Of a stretch of DNA of 64,000 nt, positions 34,780 to 46,981 are shown in pieces. The DNA is from Omphiscola glabra. Its lineage: Eukaryota; Mollusca; Gastropoda; Lymnaeidae. Position 1 is the stretch's first letter. Every line of letters begins with the position of its first letter. The stretch spans positions 15,303,941 to 15,367,940 of the forward strand of contig OZ024807.1 in assembly GCA_964017045.1 (NCBI GenBank). Direction: 5' to 3'. The notes under the pieces were generated by a model. The model was not told the origin of the DNA, did no database searches, and saw only the letters and a program-made list of their open reading frames with translations. The position numbers and the translations under genes are program-made.

Positions 34780-35999
34780 CGGGTCTGCATACACCTGCGC
34801 ACGTCGCGACGTCTGCGTGTAAGTTTTCGCATGTGCCCATCAGACATACATAGTTGTATCTCATTGGAACGTCGGCAACATCTTGCACGTCTAATGTCCA
34901 CTCATTTAAATGACGGCAAGATTTATATTTATATAAAATGATTTCCCCGGATCTTTCGTTGAAAGTAATAGTGCTTTTCTCCACTTGTCTTTCTATTCAC
35001 GGAATGGAGTTTTGTCATTCGAATTTTTTTTTCTTCTTTCAATACACTTTACGGAAACCGAATTTGCTCAAACGCCTGTCCCCCCAATATTGTATGTCCG
35101 GCTGAGGAGACGGAACCCGGATGCTGAAATGATTTGTAACGGAAACACAACTCGGGCCCAAGTGAAGACATGTTATAATATCCCTGTCCGTTCCACGAGC
35201 CTGGTCCACTCGCGCCAGAATGTCTCAAAATCATTTTTCCTCAAATGGGAATAACGGTTTATATAGAGAGTGTCGGGGGGGGGGGGGGGGCTGGACCCCT
35301 TGCCTCCCCATGAATTTACGGGGCCCCCGAAACCTTATTGTTGTCAGGACGCGGCCACTGTACTGGAGAAATACGCGGTAATAAGATTGGATTTTTTTTA
35401 TCTCTCTAAATCCTGAACGCAGCAAAATAACGGGTCCCATGTTGTAGTATGGGTAACATATAGAGAAATGTGCATTTATTATTTTTCCTTACTTTTTATG
35501 GACGTAAATTATGCAACATTCACGTGTTTTCAGTAAATGTGTGTTTTGGTTGAGGCAAAAGAAAAGATACCAACGCTACTGTCTCACCTGACCGTGTTCT
35601 TGTTGTATGGGTTTGCTCTTTTCGCGTAAGAAGAACTGTATTCCTTAGGTGTAAAAAAAAGGGATTTAAAAAAAGGAATTTTTAGATGTTTCAATTTGTA
35701 GCTCTGCTTAAGAACCACTGAAAAAAATGTATTTATAGATATTTCAATTTGTAGCTCAGCTTAAGAACCGCTGTAAAGGGATATAACTCATCCTCGTCCA
35801 GTTCCTGCTGTGACGCTCGCTGCTAGCGATTATAATAAAATATTATTTCCTTTCTGCCCAAGAACTCTTGCTCGAGAGGGCATTATTGTTGTGCTGGACA
35901 CGGGGCTTACTTAATTGGTGGACGCCAATATATAAAAAAAAAAAAAAAAATCGGCTAGAGGAAATTTATAAATTCTCTTATATGAAATCAAAACAATTC
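34780..35999. other. No gene seen
   Basis: Contains a poly-G run near 35275 and one short duplication. No coding signal. Confidence 0.5.
35675..35775. repeat. Two-copy tandem duplication
   Basis: TTTCAATTTGTAGCTCTGCT TAAGAACCACTG occurs twice, about 60 bp apart. Confidence 0.7.
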
Positions 36000-36072
36000 A
36001 ATTAATCACCAGACAATTCAACTAGACACCAGACAATTCATTTAAACACCAGACCATTCAATTAAACACCAT
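36000..36072. repeat. About 20-bp repeat
   Basis: Four diverged units of ACCAGACAATTCAATTAAAC. Confidence 0.75.
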
Positions 36073-36195
36073 AAAACAAAATTCAAACATACGTTCAACG
36101 TTTTGACCACTTTAAGTACGCAAAAATAAAAAAAATAAAAAAAAACATGTCTGAATTATTATTTAAAAAATTAGGAACGAAAATTGTGGGTTGTT

Positions 36196-38756
36196 TTAAA
36201 ATGCACTCATAGATGTTAGCAGTGCACTCACAGATGTTAGCAGTGCACTCACAGATGTTAGCAGTGCACTCACAGATGTTAGCAGTGCACTCACAGATGT
36301 TAGCAGTGCACTCACAGATGTTAGCAGTGCACTCATAGATGTTAGCAGTGCACTCACAGATGTTAGCAGTGCACTCATAGATGTTAGCAGTGCACTCACA
36401 GATGTTAGTAGTGCACTCATAGATGTTAGCAGTGCACTCATAGATGTTAGCAGTGCACTCACAGATGTTAGCAGTGCACTCATAGATGTTAGCAGTGCAC
36501 TCACAGATGTTAGTAGTGCACTCATAGATGTTAGCAGTGCACTCATAGATGTTAGCAGTGCACTCATAGATGTTAGCAGTGCACTCATAGATGTTAGCAG
36601 TGCACTCATAGATGTTAGCAGTGCACTCATAGATGTTAGCAGTGCACTCATAGATGTTAGTAGTGTACTCACAGATGTTAGCAGTGTACTCATAGATGTT
36701 AGCAGTGCACTCACAGATGTTAGCAGTGCACTCACAGATGTTAGCAGTGCACTCACAGATGTTAGCAGTGTACTCACAGATGTTAGCAGTGCACTCACAG
36801 ATGTTAGCAGTGCACTCACAGATGTTAGCAGTGCACTCACAGATGTTAGCAGTGCACTCACAGATGTTAGCAGTGCACTCACAGATGTTAGCAGTGCACT
36901 CACAGATGTTAGCAGTGCACTCACAGATGTTAGCAGTGTACTCACAGATGTTAGCAGTGCACTCACAGATGTTAGCAGTGTACTCACAGATGTTAGCAGT
37001 GTACTCACAGATGTTAGCAGTGTACTCACAGATGTTAGCAGTGCACTCACAGATGTTAGCAGTGTACTCACAGATGTTAGCAGTGTACTCACAGATGTTA
37101 GCAGTGCACTCACAGATGTTAGCAGTGTACTCACAGATGTTAGCAGTGCACTCACAGATGTTAGCAGTGTACTCACAGATGTTAGCAGTGTACTCACAGA
37201 TGTTAGCAGTGTACTCACAGATGTTAGCAGTGTACTCACAGATGTTAGCAGTGCACTCACAGATGTTAGCAGTGCACTCACAGATGTTAGCAGTGTACTC
37301 ACAGATGTTAGCAGTGCACTCACAGATGTTAGCAGTGTACTCACAGATGTTAGCAGTGTACTCACAGATGTTAGCAGTGTACTCACAGATGTTAGCAGTG
37401 TACTCACAGATGTTAGCAGTGCACTCACAGATGTTAGCAGTGCACTCACAGATGTTAGCAGTGCACTCACAGATGTTAGCAGTGCACTCACAGATGTTAG
37501 CAGTGCACTCACAGATGTTAGCAGTGCACTCACAGATGTTAGCAGTGCACTCACAGATGTTAGCAGTGCACTCACAGATGTTAGCAGTGCACTCACAGAT
37601 GTTAGTAGTGCACTCATAGATGTTAGCAGTGCACTCACAGATGTTAGCAGTGCACTCACAGATGTTAGCAGTGTACTCACAGATGTTAGCAGTGCACTCA
37701 CAGATGTTAGCAGTGCACTCACAGATGTTAGCAGTGTACTCACAGATGTTAGCAGTGCACTCACAGATGTTAGCAGTGCACTCACAGATGTTAGCAGTGT
37801 ACTCACAGATGTTAGCAGTGTACTCACAGATGTTAGCAGTGCACTCACAGATGTTAGCAGTGTACTCACAGATGTTAGCAGTGTACTCACAGATGTTAGC
37901 AGTGTACTCACAGATGTTAGCAGTGTACTCACAGATGTTAGCAGTGTACTCACAGATGTTAGCAGTGTACTCACAGATGTTAGCAGTGCACTCACAGATG
38001 TTAGCAGTGCACTCACAGATGTTAGTAGTGCACTCATAGATGTTAGTAGTGCACTCACAGATGTTAGCAGTGCACTCACAGATGTTAGCAGTGCACTCAC
38101 AGATGTTAGTAGTGCACTCACAGATGTTAGCAGTGTACTCATAGATGTTAGTAGTGCACTCATAGATGTTAGTAGTGCACTCATAGATGTTAGCAGTGTA
38201 CTCATAGATGTTAGTAGTGCACTCATAGATGTTAGCAGTGTACTCATAGATGTTAGTGCACTCATAGATGTTAGTGCACTCATAGATGTTAGCAGTGTAC
38301 TCACAGATGTTAGCAGTGTACTCATAGATGTTAGCAGTGTACTCATAGATGTTAGCAGTGTACTCATAGATGTTAGTAGTGCACTCATAGATGTTAGTGC
38401 ACTCATAGATGTTAGTGCACTCATAGATGTTAGTGCACTCATAGATGTTAGTGCACTCATAGATGTTAGCAGTGTACTCACAGATGTTAGCAGTGTACTC
38501 ATAGATGTTAGTAGTGCACTCATAGATGTTAGTGCACTCATAGATGTTAGTGCACTCATAGATGTTAGCAGTGTACTCATAGATGTTAGTGCACTCATAG
38601 ATGTTAGTGCACTCATAGATGTTAGCAGTGTACTCATAGATGTTAGTAGTGCACTCATAGATGTTAGTGCACTCATAGATGTTAGTGCACTCATAGATGT
38701 TAGTGCACTCATAGATGTTAGTGCACTCATAGATGTTAGTGCACTCATAGATGTTG
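36196..38756. repeat. 2.56-kb 21/18-bp satellite-like array
   Basis: About 120 units of ATGTTAGCAGTGCACTCACA G. The interior (about 36.7-38.0 kb) is homogeneous CACAG-type with C/T variants in TGCACT/TGTACT. The flanks carry CATAG-type units. From about 38240 many units lose three bases (ATGTTAGTGCACTCATAG, 18 bp). Both periods are multiples of three and stop-free, giving open frames up to 901 codons on the minus strand. Confidence 0.97.
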
Positions 38757-38822
38757 ACAGTTGAGACCAAAACGTCGTATTCTTCTATCGGTATTAACAT
38801 GCCTCATTACTGACTTGACTCA

Positions 38823-39378
38823 TCAGTCTTGCAATTACACAACCCATCAGTCTTGCAATTACACAACCCATCAGTCTTACAGTTACACAACCCATCAGTC
38901 TTACAATTACACAACCCATCAGTCTTACAATTACACAACCCATCAGTCTTGCAATTACACAACCCATCAGTCTTACAGTTACACAACCCATCAGTCTTAC
39001 AATTACACAGGCCATCAGTCTTATAATTACACAACCCATCAGTCTTACAATTACACAACCCATCAGTCTTACAATTACTCAACCCATCAGTCTTATAGTT
39101 ACACAATCCATCAGTCTTGCAATTACACAACCCATCAGTCTTACAATTACTCAACCCATCAGTCTTACAATTACTCAACCCATCAGTCTTACAGTTACAC
39201 AATCCATCAGTCTTGCAATTACACAACCCATCAGTCTTACAATTACTCAACCCATCAGTCTTACAGTTACACAATCCATCAGTCTTGCAATTACACAACC
39301 CATCAGTCTTACAGTTACACAACCCACCAGTCTTACAGTTACACAACCCATCAGTCTCACATGTTACACAATCCAGCT
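38823..39378. repeat. 24-bp minisatellite
   Basis: About 23 units of CATCAGTCTTACAATTACAC AACC, with TTGC, ACAG and CTCAACC variants. It starts 67 bp after the preceding array. Confidence 0.95.
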
Positions 39379-39716
39379 TTACAGAAAATGTGATATTAAT
39401 TTCCATTAAAAGAAAAATTTTATTAAAATACCTGGACAAGCGAAGGTTATCGACTGTTGTAACTGATCAACTGGCGGCGGAATAAAACAACAAACATACC
39501 AAGTTGGATGCGTGCTTGTAGAGCCGCGCCATGGCCTCACATTTATCTTGGCTCTCTACTGGTGACTCTGGGATAATCGCCCATTTCCTGTTATTACCTA
39601 GCAAAATAGAATTAGAGAGGAACGGGACGTCACTCCCTCATCACATTGATCCAGTCAACTTAAGAGTAACAAGAGTTGCATTTCCTAGCGGCTGATACGC
39701 TTTCGGATAGTTTCTT

Positions 39717-40205
39717 TGTATGCTCGTATCGTTGGTGATAGTATCTTTGTAAGGATATATCGTTGGTGATAGTATCTTTGTAAGGATATATCGTTGGTGA
39801 TAGTATCTTTGTAAGGATATATCGTTGGTGATAGTATCTTTGTACGGATATATCGTTGGTGATAGTATCTTTGTAAGGATATATCGTTGGTGATAGTATC
39901 TTTGTAAGGATATATCGTTGGTGATAGTATCTTTGTAAGGATATATCGTTGGTGATAGTATCTTTGTAAGGATATATCGTTGGTGATAGTATCTTTGTAC
40001 GGATATATCGTTGGTGATAGTATCTTTGTAAGGATATATCGTTGGTGATAGTATCTTTGTAAGGATATATCGTTGGTGATAGTATCTTTGTACGGATAAA
40101 TTGTTTGTATGCTGGTATTGTTGGTGATAGTATCTTTGTACGGATATATCGTTGGTGATTGTATCTTTGTATGCTCGTATTGTTGGTGATAGTATCGCTG
40201 TGTTC
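39717..40205. repeat. 31-bp minisatellite
   Basis: About 15 units of ATCGTTGGTGATAGTATCTT TGTAAGGATAT; the right end decays into TGCTCGTATTGTT variants. Confidence 0.95.
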
Positions 40206-40445
40206 TGGTATTGTTTGTGATTACATCTTTGTTTTTGCTGGTAGTTTTTGAGAGATACGTTTATGCTTGGAAGCCTCATGGGCCCTGAATCTATAGATCA
40301 TGAAAATAGTACGATCCAGTTTACCGTGTTTGTTAGGAGATAATTATTCGGCGCTATGAAATCAGATTATTTTGGATGAACGCCTCCAAGTCTATGACTC
40401 CATAAGTTCTAAAAATATATTTGGAGAAAGATGCTTCAGTTAAAG

Positions 40446-40615
40446 CAGTGGTTCTCAACCTGTGGGTCGCGACCCTTTCACAGGGGTCGCCTAAGACCAT
40501 TGGAAAACGCAAATGCCCTACAGTCATGAAGTAGCAAGAAAAATAATATTGGGGTCGCCACAACATGAGGAACTATATGAAAGGGTCGCGGCATTAGGAA
40601 GATTGAGAACCACTG
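40446..40615. mobile_element. SPIN-like hAT MITE, copy 1
   Basis: 170-bp non-autonomous hAT element. The left end CAGTGGTTCTCAACC and right end GGTT/GATTGAGAACCACTG are terminal inverted repeats. A perfect 8-bp target-site duplication AGTTAAAG flanks it (40438-40445 and 40616-40623). Internal blocks GGGTCGCGACCC, GGGGTCGCCTAAGACCAT and CACAACATGAGGAACT match my memory of the SPIN non-autonomous consensus described in tetrapods and other animals. There is no coding capacity; mobility would depend on a SPIN/hAT transposase elsewhere. Confidence 0.83.
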
Positions 40616-41102
40616 AGTTAAAGCGACATCTACTTTTCCCGTGAACAAGAAAATTAAGAGCAATGTCATAGAGAAGCCGGTGTTACACAGTCCTGTGTCA
40701 AGTCCTTTTTGAAGCATTGACCGTCATTTAAAGGTTAACCCTTTCCCCTTTAAAAAATAGAATGTAGAAACATGTCCATCGTGTAGCGGCGTTCGTGTTA
40801 TGTAATGGCTGAAACACAGACCAACACGATGATCAACGAAGACGTCGACATGTTTAATCAGTTTATGACATCACGTCACTTCCGTTATTACCGTATTACA
40901 AAAAAATGGAATATGTAAAAAATGGATTTCACCGAAGGCAAGAAACAGTTATAGATTATGAAACATGTCCAATGCTAGGAGAGATTTGCGCGTTTCAAGA
41001 AGTGCACGTTTGCACCATGCGGTGACTAGCGACGTGATGGCAGAATTTGTTTGAATCAGATGCTGTGTTGCATGAGCGCTTCCAGAAAAGTTTGTCATAA
41101 GT

Positions 41103-41335
41103 AGGGGTGTAGGTGTGTAGGTGTGTATGGGTGTAGGTGTGTATGGTTGTAGGTGTGTATGGGTGTATGGTTGTAGGTGTGTAGGTGTGTATGGGTGTAG
41201 GTGTGTATGGGTGTAGGTGTGTAGGTGTGTATGGTTGTAGGTGTGTATGGGTGTAGGTGTGTAAGTGTGTATGGGTGTAGGTGTGTATGGTTGTAGGTGT
41301 GTATGGGTGTAGGTGTGTATGGGTGTATGTCAACA
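41103..41335. repeat. GTGTAGGTGTGTATGG repeat
   Basis: GT-rich array alternating GTGTAGGTGTGTATGG and GTTGTAGGTGTGTATGG units. Confidence 0.92.
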
Positions 41336-42111
41336 TACTGATGATATTTTGACCTAAGTGATAAAACACTTTTATTAATGGTGCTTAGAGACCTAGATGC
41401 TCAGATAGATCAAGATCCTCATACCTCGAACCTTATACCTGGAACTGAGGCTGTCCAAGCGGTGCTCGTGAACTGCAAGCTGCTGCGGTCGCCACCCCCC
41501 CCCCCCTCGGACACAAAGAACAAAGCGGACCATCAAAAAGTGCTAAATTATTTATTTTAAATAAATGACATACATGGTTGACTTCATCGACAAAACGTAA
41601 AAACTATTTTTTATGTGTTCTTGAGACACATTTTATGTCCTGAAGTGGAGCGCCAACCCTGATGGATACATTCCACTTTTAACAAGCTACCAACCCGTGT
41701 TCAAATTGACAGTTGCGTGCTTTGTTGTCTCGAAGCTGCTCATCAATACCGTTTTATGCTCACCATTTATCGGTTCTTAGTATTATTATTATTATCGGTT
41801 TGAGTATGTCTGTCCGTTCGCGCGCCCTGTCCTCTAATCTTCCAGCCTGTCTGCGAATTCGCGCGTTGTCCACTATAATCTGTAAGTCTTGGTGTTCAGT
41901 ACGTCTGCCCCCCCCCCCTTAACCGCACCCCCCCCACCACTCTGACTTCACTGGCCGATTTCACCAAGTTCCGTCTTGGCCTGTCATACACAAATGGATC
42001 GCTTGGAGGAGCTGTAATTGAAAACTGACTCTAGCCACCTGACCCTTCTTGCCCAACGCAGAGAGAAGAGCCGATGTATTTCTGGCGATTCTGTAGCATT
42101 AAAATTTTGGT

Positions 42112-42560
42112 GTCAGCAAGGCATTGTAAAGTGTCAGCAAGGCACTGTAGCAGACCTGTTTACTCTTATGATTTTGGCGTAAAATGAACGATTTTGAGGT
42201 GCATAGTGCATCCATTATATAAATTATATATACTATATGTTTATTTTTTTTTACTATTAAGATAATGTATTGAATGATTTTGTGATGATATTGTACGATT
42301 TTAAGAGTGTGAAGGTAAACAGGTCTGCTGTAGTGTCAGCAAGGCACTGTAGTGTCAGCAAGGCACTGTAGTGTCATGCAGCAAGGCACTGTAGTGTCAG
42401 CAAGGCACTGTTGTGTCAGCAAGGCACTGTTGTGTCAGCAAGGCACTGTTGTGTCCGCAAGGCACTGTTGTGTCAGCAAGGCAGTGTAGTGTCAGCAAGG
42501 CAGTGTAGTGTCAGCAAGGCACTGTAGTGTCAGCATGGCACTGTTGTTTCAGCAAGGCTC
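42112..42560. repeat. 19-bp minisatellite interrupted by a MITE
   Basis: Units CACTGTAGTGTCAGCAAGG: two to the left and about 12 to the right of the MITE at 42151-42327. Confidence 0.93.
42151..42327 (+). mobile_element. 6-bp-TSD MITE family, copy 3, inside a minisatellite
   Basis: 177 bp, ends CAGACCTGTTTACTCTTA and GAAGGTAAACAGGTCTG, perfect 6-bp duplication CTGTAG (42145-42150, 42328-42333). The duplicated hexamer belongs to the 19-bp unit CACTGTAGTGTCAGCAAGG of the surrounding array. Confidence 0.85.
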
Positions 42561-42929
42561 TTTTGCTTAACGCATAGTTTGATTACACTTGGATAGTGTA
42601 ATTTGGCTCAGGAAAAGTAATATTCAATTCTCTCTTGACCCCTGTTTTCATACAACAAACTATGTCAATAAATTTGAGTGAAAAAAAAAGAAAAGACTTA
42701 ATTTTAAATCTCAATCTTATTGTTATGTCTGTAGTAAAAATGACATTTTATTTGCCATTGCTCAATCCATGGCGTAAATGATTGCTGTCAGCTACCGTTG
42801 ACATGAACATGTTGGTATTATCATAGGTAATATCTTTCCTCAGGCCCCGGGCAATACGGTTTAGCTCTTTGAATTACATAGTTAAAAATGACATCGTTTT
42901 TAAGTACTTTTAATATTGATCCTCTAGCA

Positions 42930-43125
42930 CAGCGTTTCTCAACCTGTGGGTCGCGACCCCTTTGAGTGTCGAACGTCCCCTTCACATGGGTCGCCTCAGA
43001 CCATCGGAAAACACATACACTCTACAGTTATGACGAAGCAACGAAAATAATTTTGTGTTTGGTGTCGCCACAACACGAGGAACTGCATTAAAGGGTCGCG
43101 GCATTAGGAAGGTTGAGAACCACTG
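42930..43125. mobile_element. SPIN-like hAT MITE, copy 2
   Basis: 196-bp second copy. Ends are CAGCGTTTCTCAACC and GGTTGAGAACCACTG; flanks CTCTAGCA (42922-42929) and CTCTAACA (43126-43133) form an 8-bp duplication with one mismatch. It retains GACCATCGGAAAACACAT and ACGAAAATAATTTT segments that copy 1 has lost or altered, so the two copies are independent deletion derivatives, not duplicates of one locus. Confidence 0.83.
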
Positions 43126-43133
43126 CTCTAACA

Positions 43134-43724
43134 GCAGTCTAACACGATGGGGGAACAGAAAAGCAACTTCACATTCCTGTTAGCACTCAGGCCATTACTC
43201 TCTAAAACCATAATTTTAAAATAATTTCAATGATTATACCCAGTATAGTTAAGTTGTTTTCGCCGGTAGGACTTTCTAATGCACGCGCCCAAGTTCTGTG
43301 GCAGAACCAGACAACTCCACGCGGTTCTAAAAATACATCAACTTCATTATTAAGTAGCTGTATTGTTGTAATGCTATCATTACGTGGCAGCCATAGAATA
43401 GATCGAAGACGTCTGACGGCATATTTGTACTGTTTCCTTATAGCGTCCTTCCACTAACATCTGTCATTGTTCCAGATTGGTTCCCTGAATGTCAAGGAAC
43501 TGGTACTATATTTATTGACATATCAGTCCTTGCTGAGAGCTACCGGATATCTCATTTGGAATAAAGGTTTTAATCACTGGCTTCTTGTGTCAACTTGATA
43601 ACCTTGGCATGAGGGTGGTGGGGGGGGGGGTAACTTTAAGATTAACACATTCCTACACATTTTACTAATCTCCCCGCCCCCAAACCCCAAACTGTTATTT
43701 TCCCTCTTTGCCCTAACGTCTCTC
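43134..43724. other. No convincing gene
   Basis: 43205-43453 is open on the minus strand for 83 codons without a Met, and 43230-43457 on the plus strand for 75. No domain recognised; a LINE relic is possible. Confidence 0.35.
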
Positions 43725-44195
43725 TCGCCACTCCATCCCTCTCTCCCTCCCTGTCTCTCTCGTCACTTCCTCCCTCTCTCCCTCCCTGTCTCTTTCGCCA
43801 CCCCTCCCTCTCCCCCTCCCTGTCCCTCTAGCCACCCCTACCTCTCTCCCTCCCTGTCTCTCTCGCCACTACCTCTCTCTCTGGCCACTACATCTCTCTC
43901 TCTCGCCACTACCTTCCTCTCTCCCTCCCTGTCTCGCTCGCCACTCCCTCCCCCTCTCCCACCCTCTCTCTCGTCACTTCCTCCCTCTCTCCCTCCCTGT
44001 CTCTTTCGCCACCCTCTCCCTCTCCCACTCCCTGTCTCTCTAGCCACCCTTACCTCTCTCCCTCCCTGTCTCTCTCGCCACTACCTCTCTCTCTCGCCAC
44101 TACATCTCTCTCTCTCGCCACTACCTCCCTCTCTCCCTCCCTGTCTCTCTCGCCACTACCCCCTCTCTGTCCTTCCCTTGTCTCTGTCACCTCCA
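43725..44195. repeat. Polypyrimidine CTCTCTCGCCACT repeat
   Basis: CTCCCTGTCTCTCTCGCCAC and related units in irregular order; nearly pure CT on the plus strand. Confidence 0.9.
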
Positions 44196-44723
44196 CATCT
44201 CCTTCTCATTAACCTAATCACATGAAGCCTGTATGACGTGTAATAAAATGCCCCCCCCCCTCCCAGTTTTACCACCACGCCTTCTCTTACTGTGAACGCC
44301 CTCGATGAAATCAAACCTATTCAGCTGTGTCTTGAAGTAAGTGATTCAAACACCATCTGTTACACCATAATCCATTACGTTTCCGTTACATTGTTGTATC
44401 CCATTACATTTGCATTTGTGCTAAACTGTTACAGACGCTAGAATACAAACACGTCATGTGGCCGTGTACTAGTCTCTACATTTTGAAGTAACTTCGCACC
44501 TTTTTTTAAACACATAAAATATTGAATTAATTATTGAATTTTTGGAGTAAAAAAAAACACTTACCATATTATTGAGCGCAGTACAGGGGTTCTCGAACGT
44601 GAAGTTTAATATTTAAATATTTTATTTTTTATTTTAGTAAATAACCGTTGAAATCAGCATCTGACTACACAATTTTTAAAATGGGGTCTATCACAGATTT
44701 CTGTCTGGGTGTGTGTGGATAAA

Positions 44724-44932
44724 TCTTCAGACGGCTAACTGACCCACTTCCCGTCACCCTTTCGAGCTGAAACTTGGCACATGGACTCGTTGCCGATGAC
44801 AACGCATTCTATCATATGTTCATCACCACACCAAAAAAAATCAGATTTTCCTGTCTTTCAAGAGGAAGTTAAGGGACATATTATGACGCCACTGATTTCA
44901 CGAAATAAAATTTCCGATAAATGCGCTAAATG
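44724..44932 (+). repeat. Interspersed repeat R1, copy 2
   Basis: Second copy of the 210-bp repeat, same orientation, beginning TCTTCAGACGGCTAACTGA and ending ATGCGCTAAATG. No inverted termini or target duplication visible at either copy. Confidence 0.75.
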
Positions 44933-45885
44933 AGATTCTTTTTTTTTAAAAAGTGCTTAACATTTTCTTTTTCTTTTTGTGATACATGCACTTATCATTG
45001 TTGTGGCTCATGTGATACACGCAGCTATCACTGTTGTGGCTCATGTGATAAACAACATTGATTGCTCACAATCGTCACAACACATAACATGTGTACTCAC
45101 TCAAGAAATAAAAAAAAATATAAAAAATTGGATTTCAGATGATAGATATGCTGAAATAATATCTATTGATGCAGATTTTACTCATAATAACGTAGTAATG
45201 CTGAAATATTTATTGATGCCGAGTTACTCATAATAATGTCACTTTTTATCATAATTATGTCACTTTTTACAATGCACAAATGTCCAAGAGCAAACGTCAT
45301 CTGAACGTCTGTGATGACCACATCAACAGTGCAGAAAAAAAATGGAAACATCCGGATGACCCAAGAGCATGACATCATTTTTGTAAAGGTCAATCCTTGG
45401 AACGGGCGTGGCCAGGGGGTCAACAGTCAAGTAATGACCACTGGTCATTTGGAGACGCCGCGCGTGCGTGCTCTGCGTCCACTAGGTCCCGGCTCATGCT
45501 TGTCATTTCCTCTTACACCCAGTGGCGATGCCCACGGGGAAAATAGGGGGGGGGGCAACTAATGGGGCGTCTGCATAAGGGAGTTTGCTTCATATGATTA
45601 TGGAGGGGAAATTGGAAAAAGGGGGTGGGTGGGTATGACGAATGGGAGATCTCCAATTTCTCTATTTTCTCCAAAGTTCATGGTCATTAGTAATCTGTCA
45701 AATCTCTGCGCGACCAGTCATTTGGATTACAATGATTAACCAAGACCGCAATAAAAGACAGTGCATAAAGGTTTTAAAAGGTTTGTCTGGTTTACTTATT
45801 AAATGACGAATTAAGCTTCGTACAGGAAGTGAGCGATGGCTTTCTATGTGTCATTAAATAAGTCGAGCCAGTACTTGCTTGTACA

Positions 45886-46056
45886 CAGTGGCGTAGGAAG
45901 AAAGGGGTGGTCTGCATCCAGCTGCACTCCCCCCCCCTTTTATATTTCGGGGTGGCATTTTCGGTCAACCGCAGATTTTTTAAAGTGGCAGGGGGGCGGC
46001 AAACAGCTTGGCTTGCCCCCTGGGGCTTGCCGGCACAAACCGTAGCTACGCCACTT
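45886..46056. mobile_element. hAT-type MITE, CAGTGGCGTAG family
   Basis: 171 bp, ends CAGTGGCGTAG and CTACGCCACTT, flanked by a perfect 8-bp duplication CTTGTACA (45878-45885 and 46057-46064). A poly-C run lies inside. Overlapping open frames of 67-93 codons on both strands are contained in or read out of it and are not genes. Confidence 0.78.
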
Positions 46057-46689
46057 CTTGTACATGAATGCAATTATAAAATTGTGGTGAAACAAATGAT
46101 GATGTGTTAGTATTGGAGTCCTGATAGTCTATCTGTTTAGTTTAACATTTTTCTGTAGTCTGTTACGGCACATTTAAATATTACGAATAAATAGTTATTG
46201 CAGTTCCTGCTGATTCTACACTAATGAATGACGTCACCTTCGGATGAACCTTTCATTGCGTATTATTAACTGGACTTCTCCCTCCCCTCCCGGTCTTCCT
46301 CTCTCTATAAAAAAAAAATAGTATTTAAAACCGACTTTCCCATAGACACTCACTTTAAATGTTTACATATTACATGTGCGCTGACGAGTCAAAGACAACA
46401 TTAGAAGAACAGCTTTGATTAATTAATGTCAAAATCGTGAAACTGTGACACCCCTGGTTAAACGTGTGCCATTTAGCACGTATTTTTCACGACTTAACCA
46501 AGACTTATAGGAAATAGATTAACGACAGAGTAGTTGGGTAGTTGTTGGGGGCTTAACCTTGATTATGGTATGTCATCACTTGCCTTCTCACTCAAGCACT
46601 CACTCACCTGGTTCATAACAAAGGGATGTCGGGATGTGTGAGTGCAATAGGACCCGTGTAGTGCCATGAAATTTAAACCCATATGTTCA

Positions 46690-46926
46690 CATCTATCCTC
46701 ACATAAATACATTCTCACATATATTCATTCTCTCATCTGTTTTCAAATGTTTTCTCAAATCTATTTTCACATCTATTCTCACATTTATTTTCACATTTAT
46801 TCTCACATCTAATCTCATATCTATTCTCACATCTATTTTCACATCTATTCTCACATTTATTTTCACATTTATTTTCACATCTATTCTCACATCTATTCTC
46901 ACATCTATTCTCACATTTATTTTCAC
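46690..46926. repeat. 12-bp minisatellite
   Basis: About 19 units of TCTATTCTCACA, with TTTATTTTCACA variants. Confidence 0.92.
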
Positions 46927-46981
46927 CCGAAGGGAATTTTTGATAGAAAATTAATTATTAATTTTTAGTCTCACCTATTAG

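Noticed and set aside
36095..38800. 901-codon and 850-codon open frames (minus), 307 codons (plus)
   Set aside because: Pure read-through of a 21/18-bp tandem array whose period is a multiple of three; all frames are open and the translation is a monotonous heptad.
38761..39439. Frames of 210 codons on both strands
   Set aside because: 24-bp minisatellite, stop-free in several frames on both strands.
43205..43457. 83-codon (minus) and 75-codon (plus) open stretches
   Set aside because: No Met on the minus strand, no domain, both strands open; a LINE relic cannot be shown.
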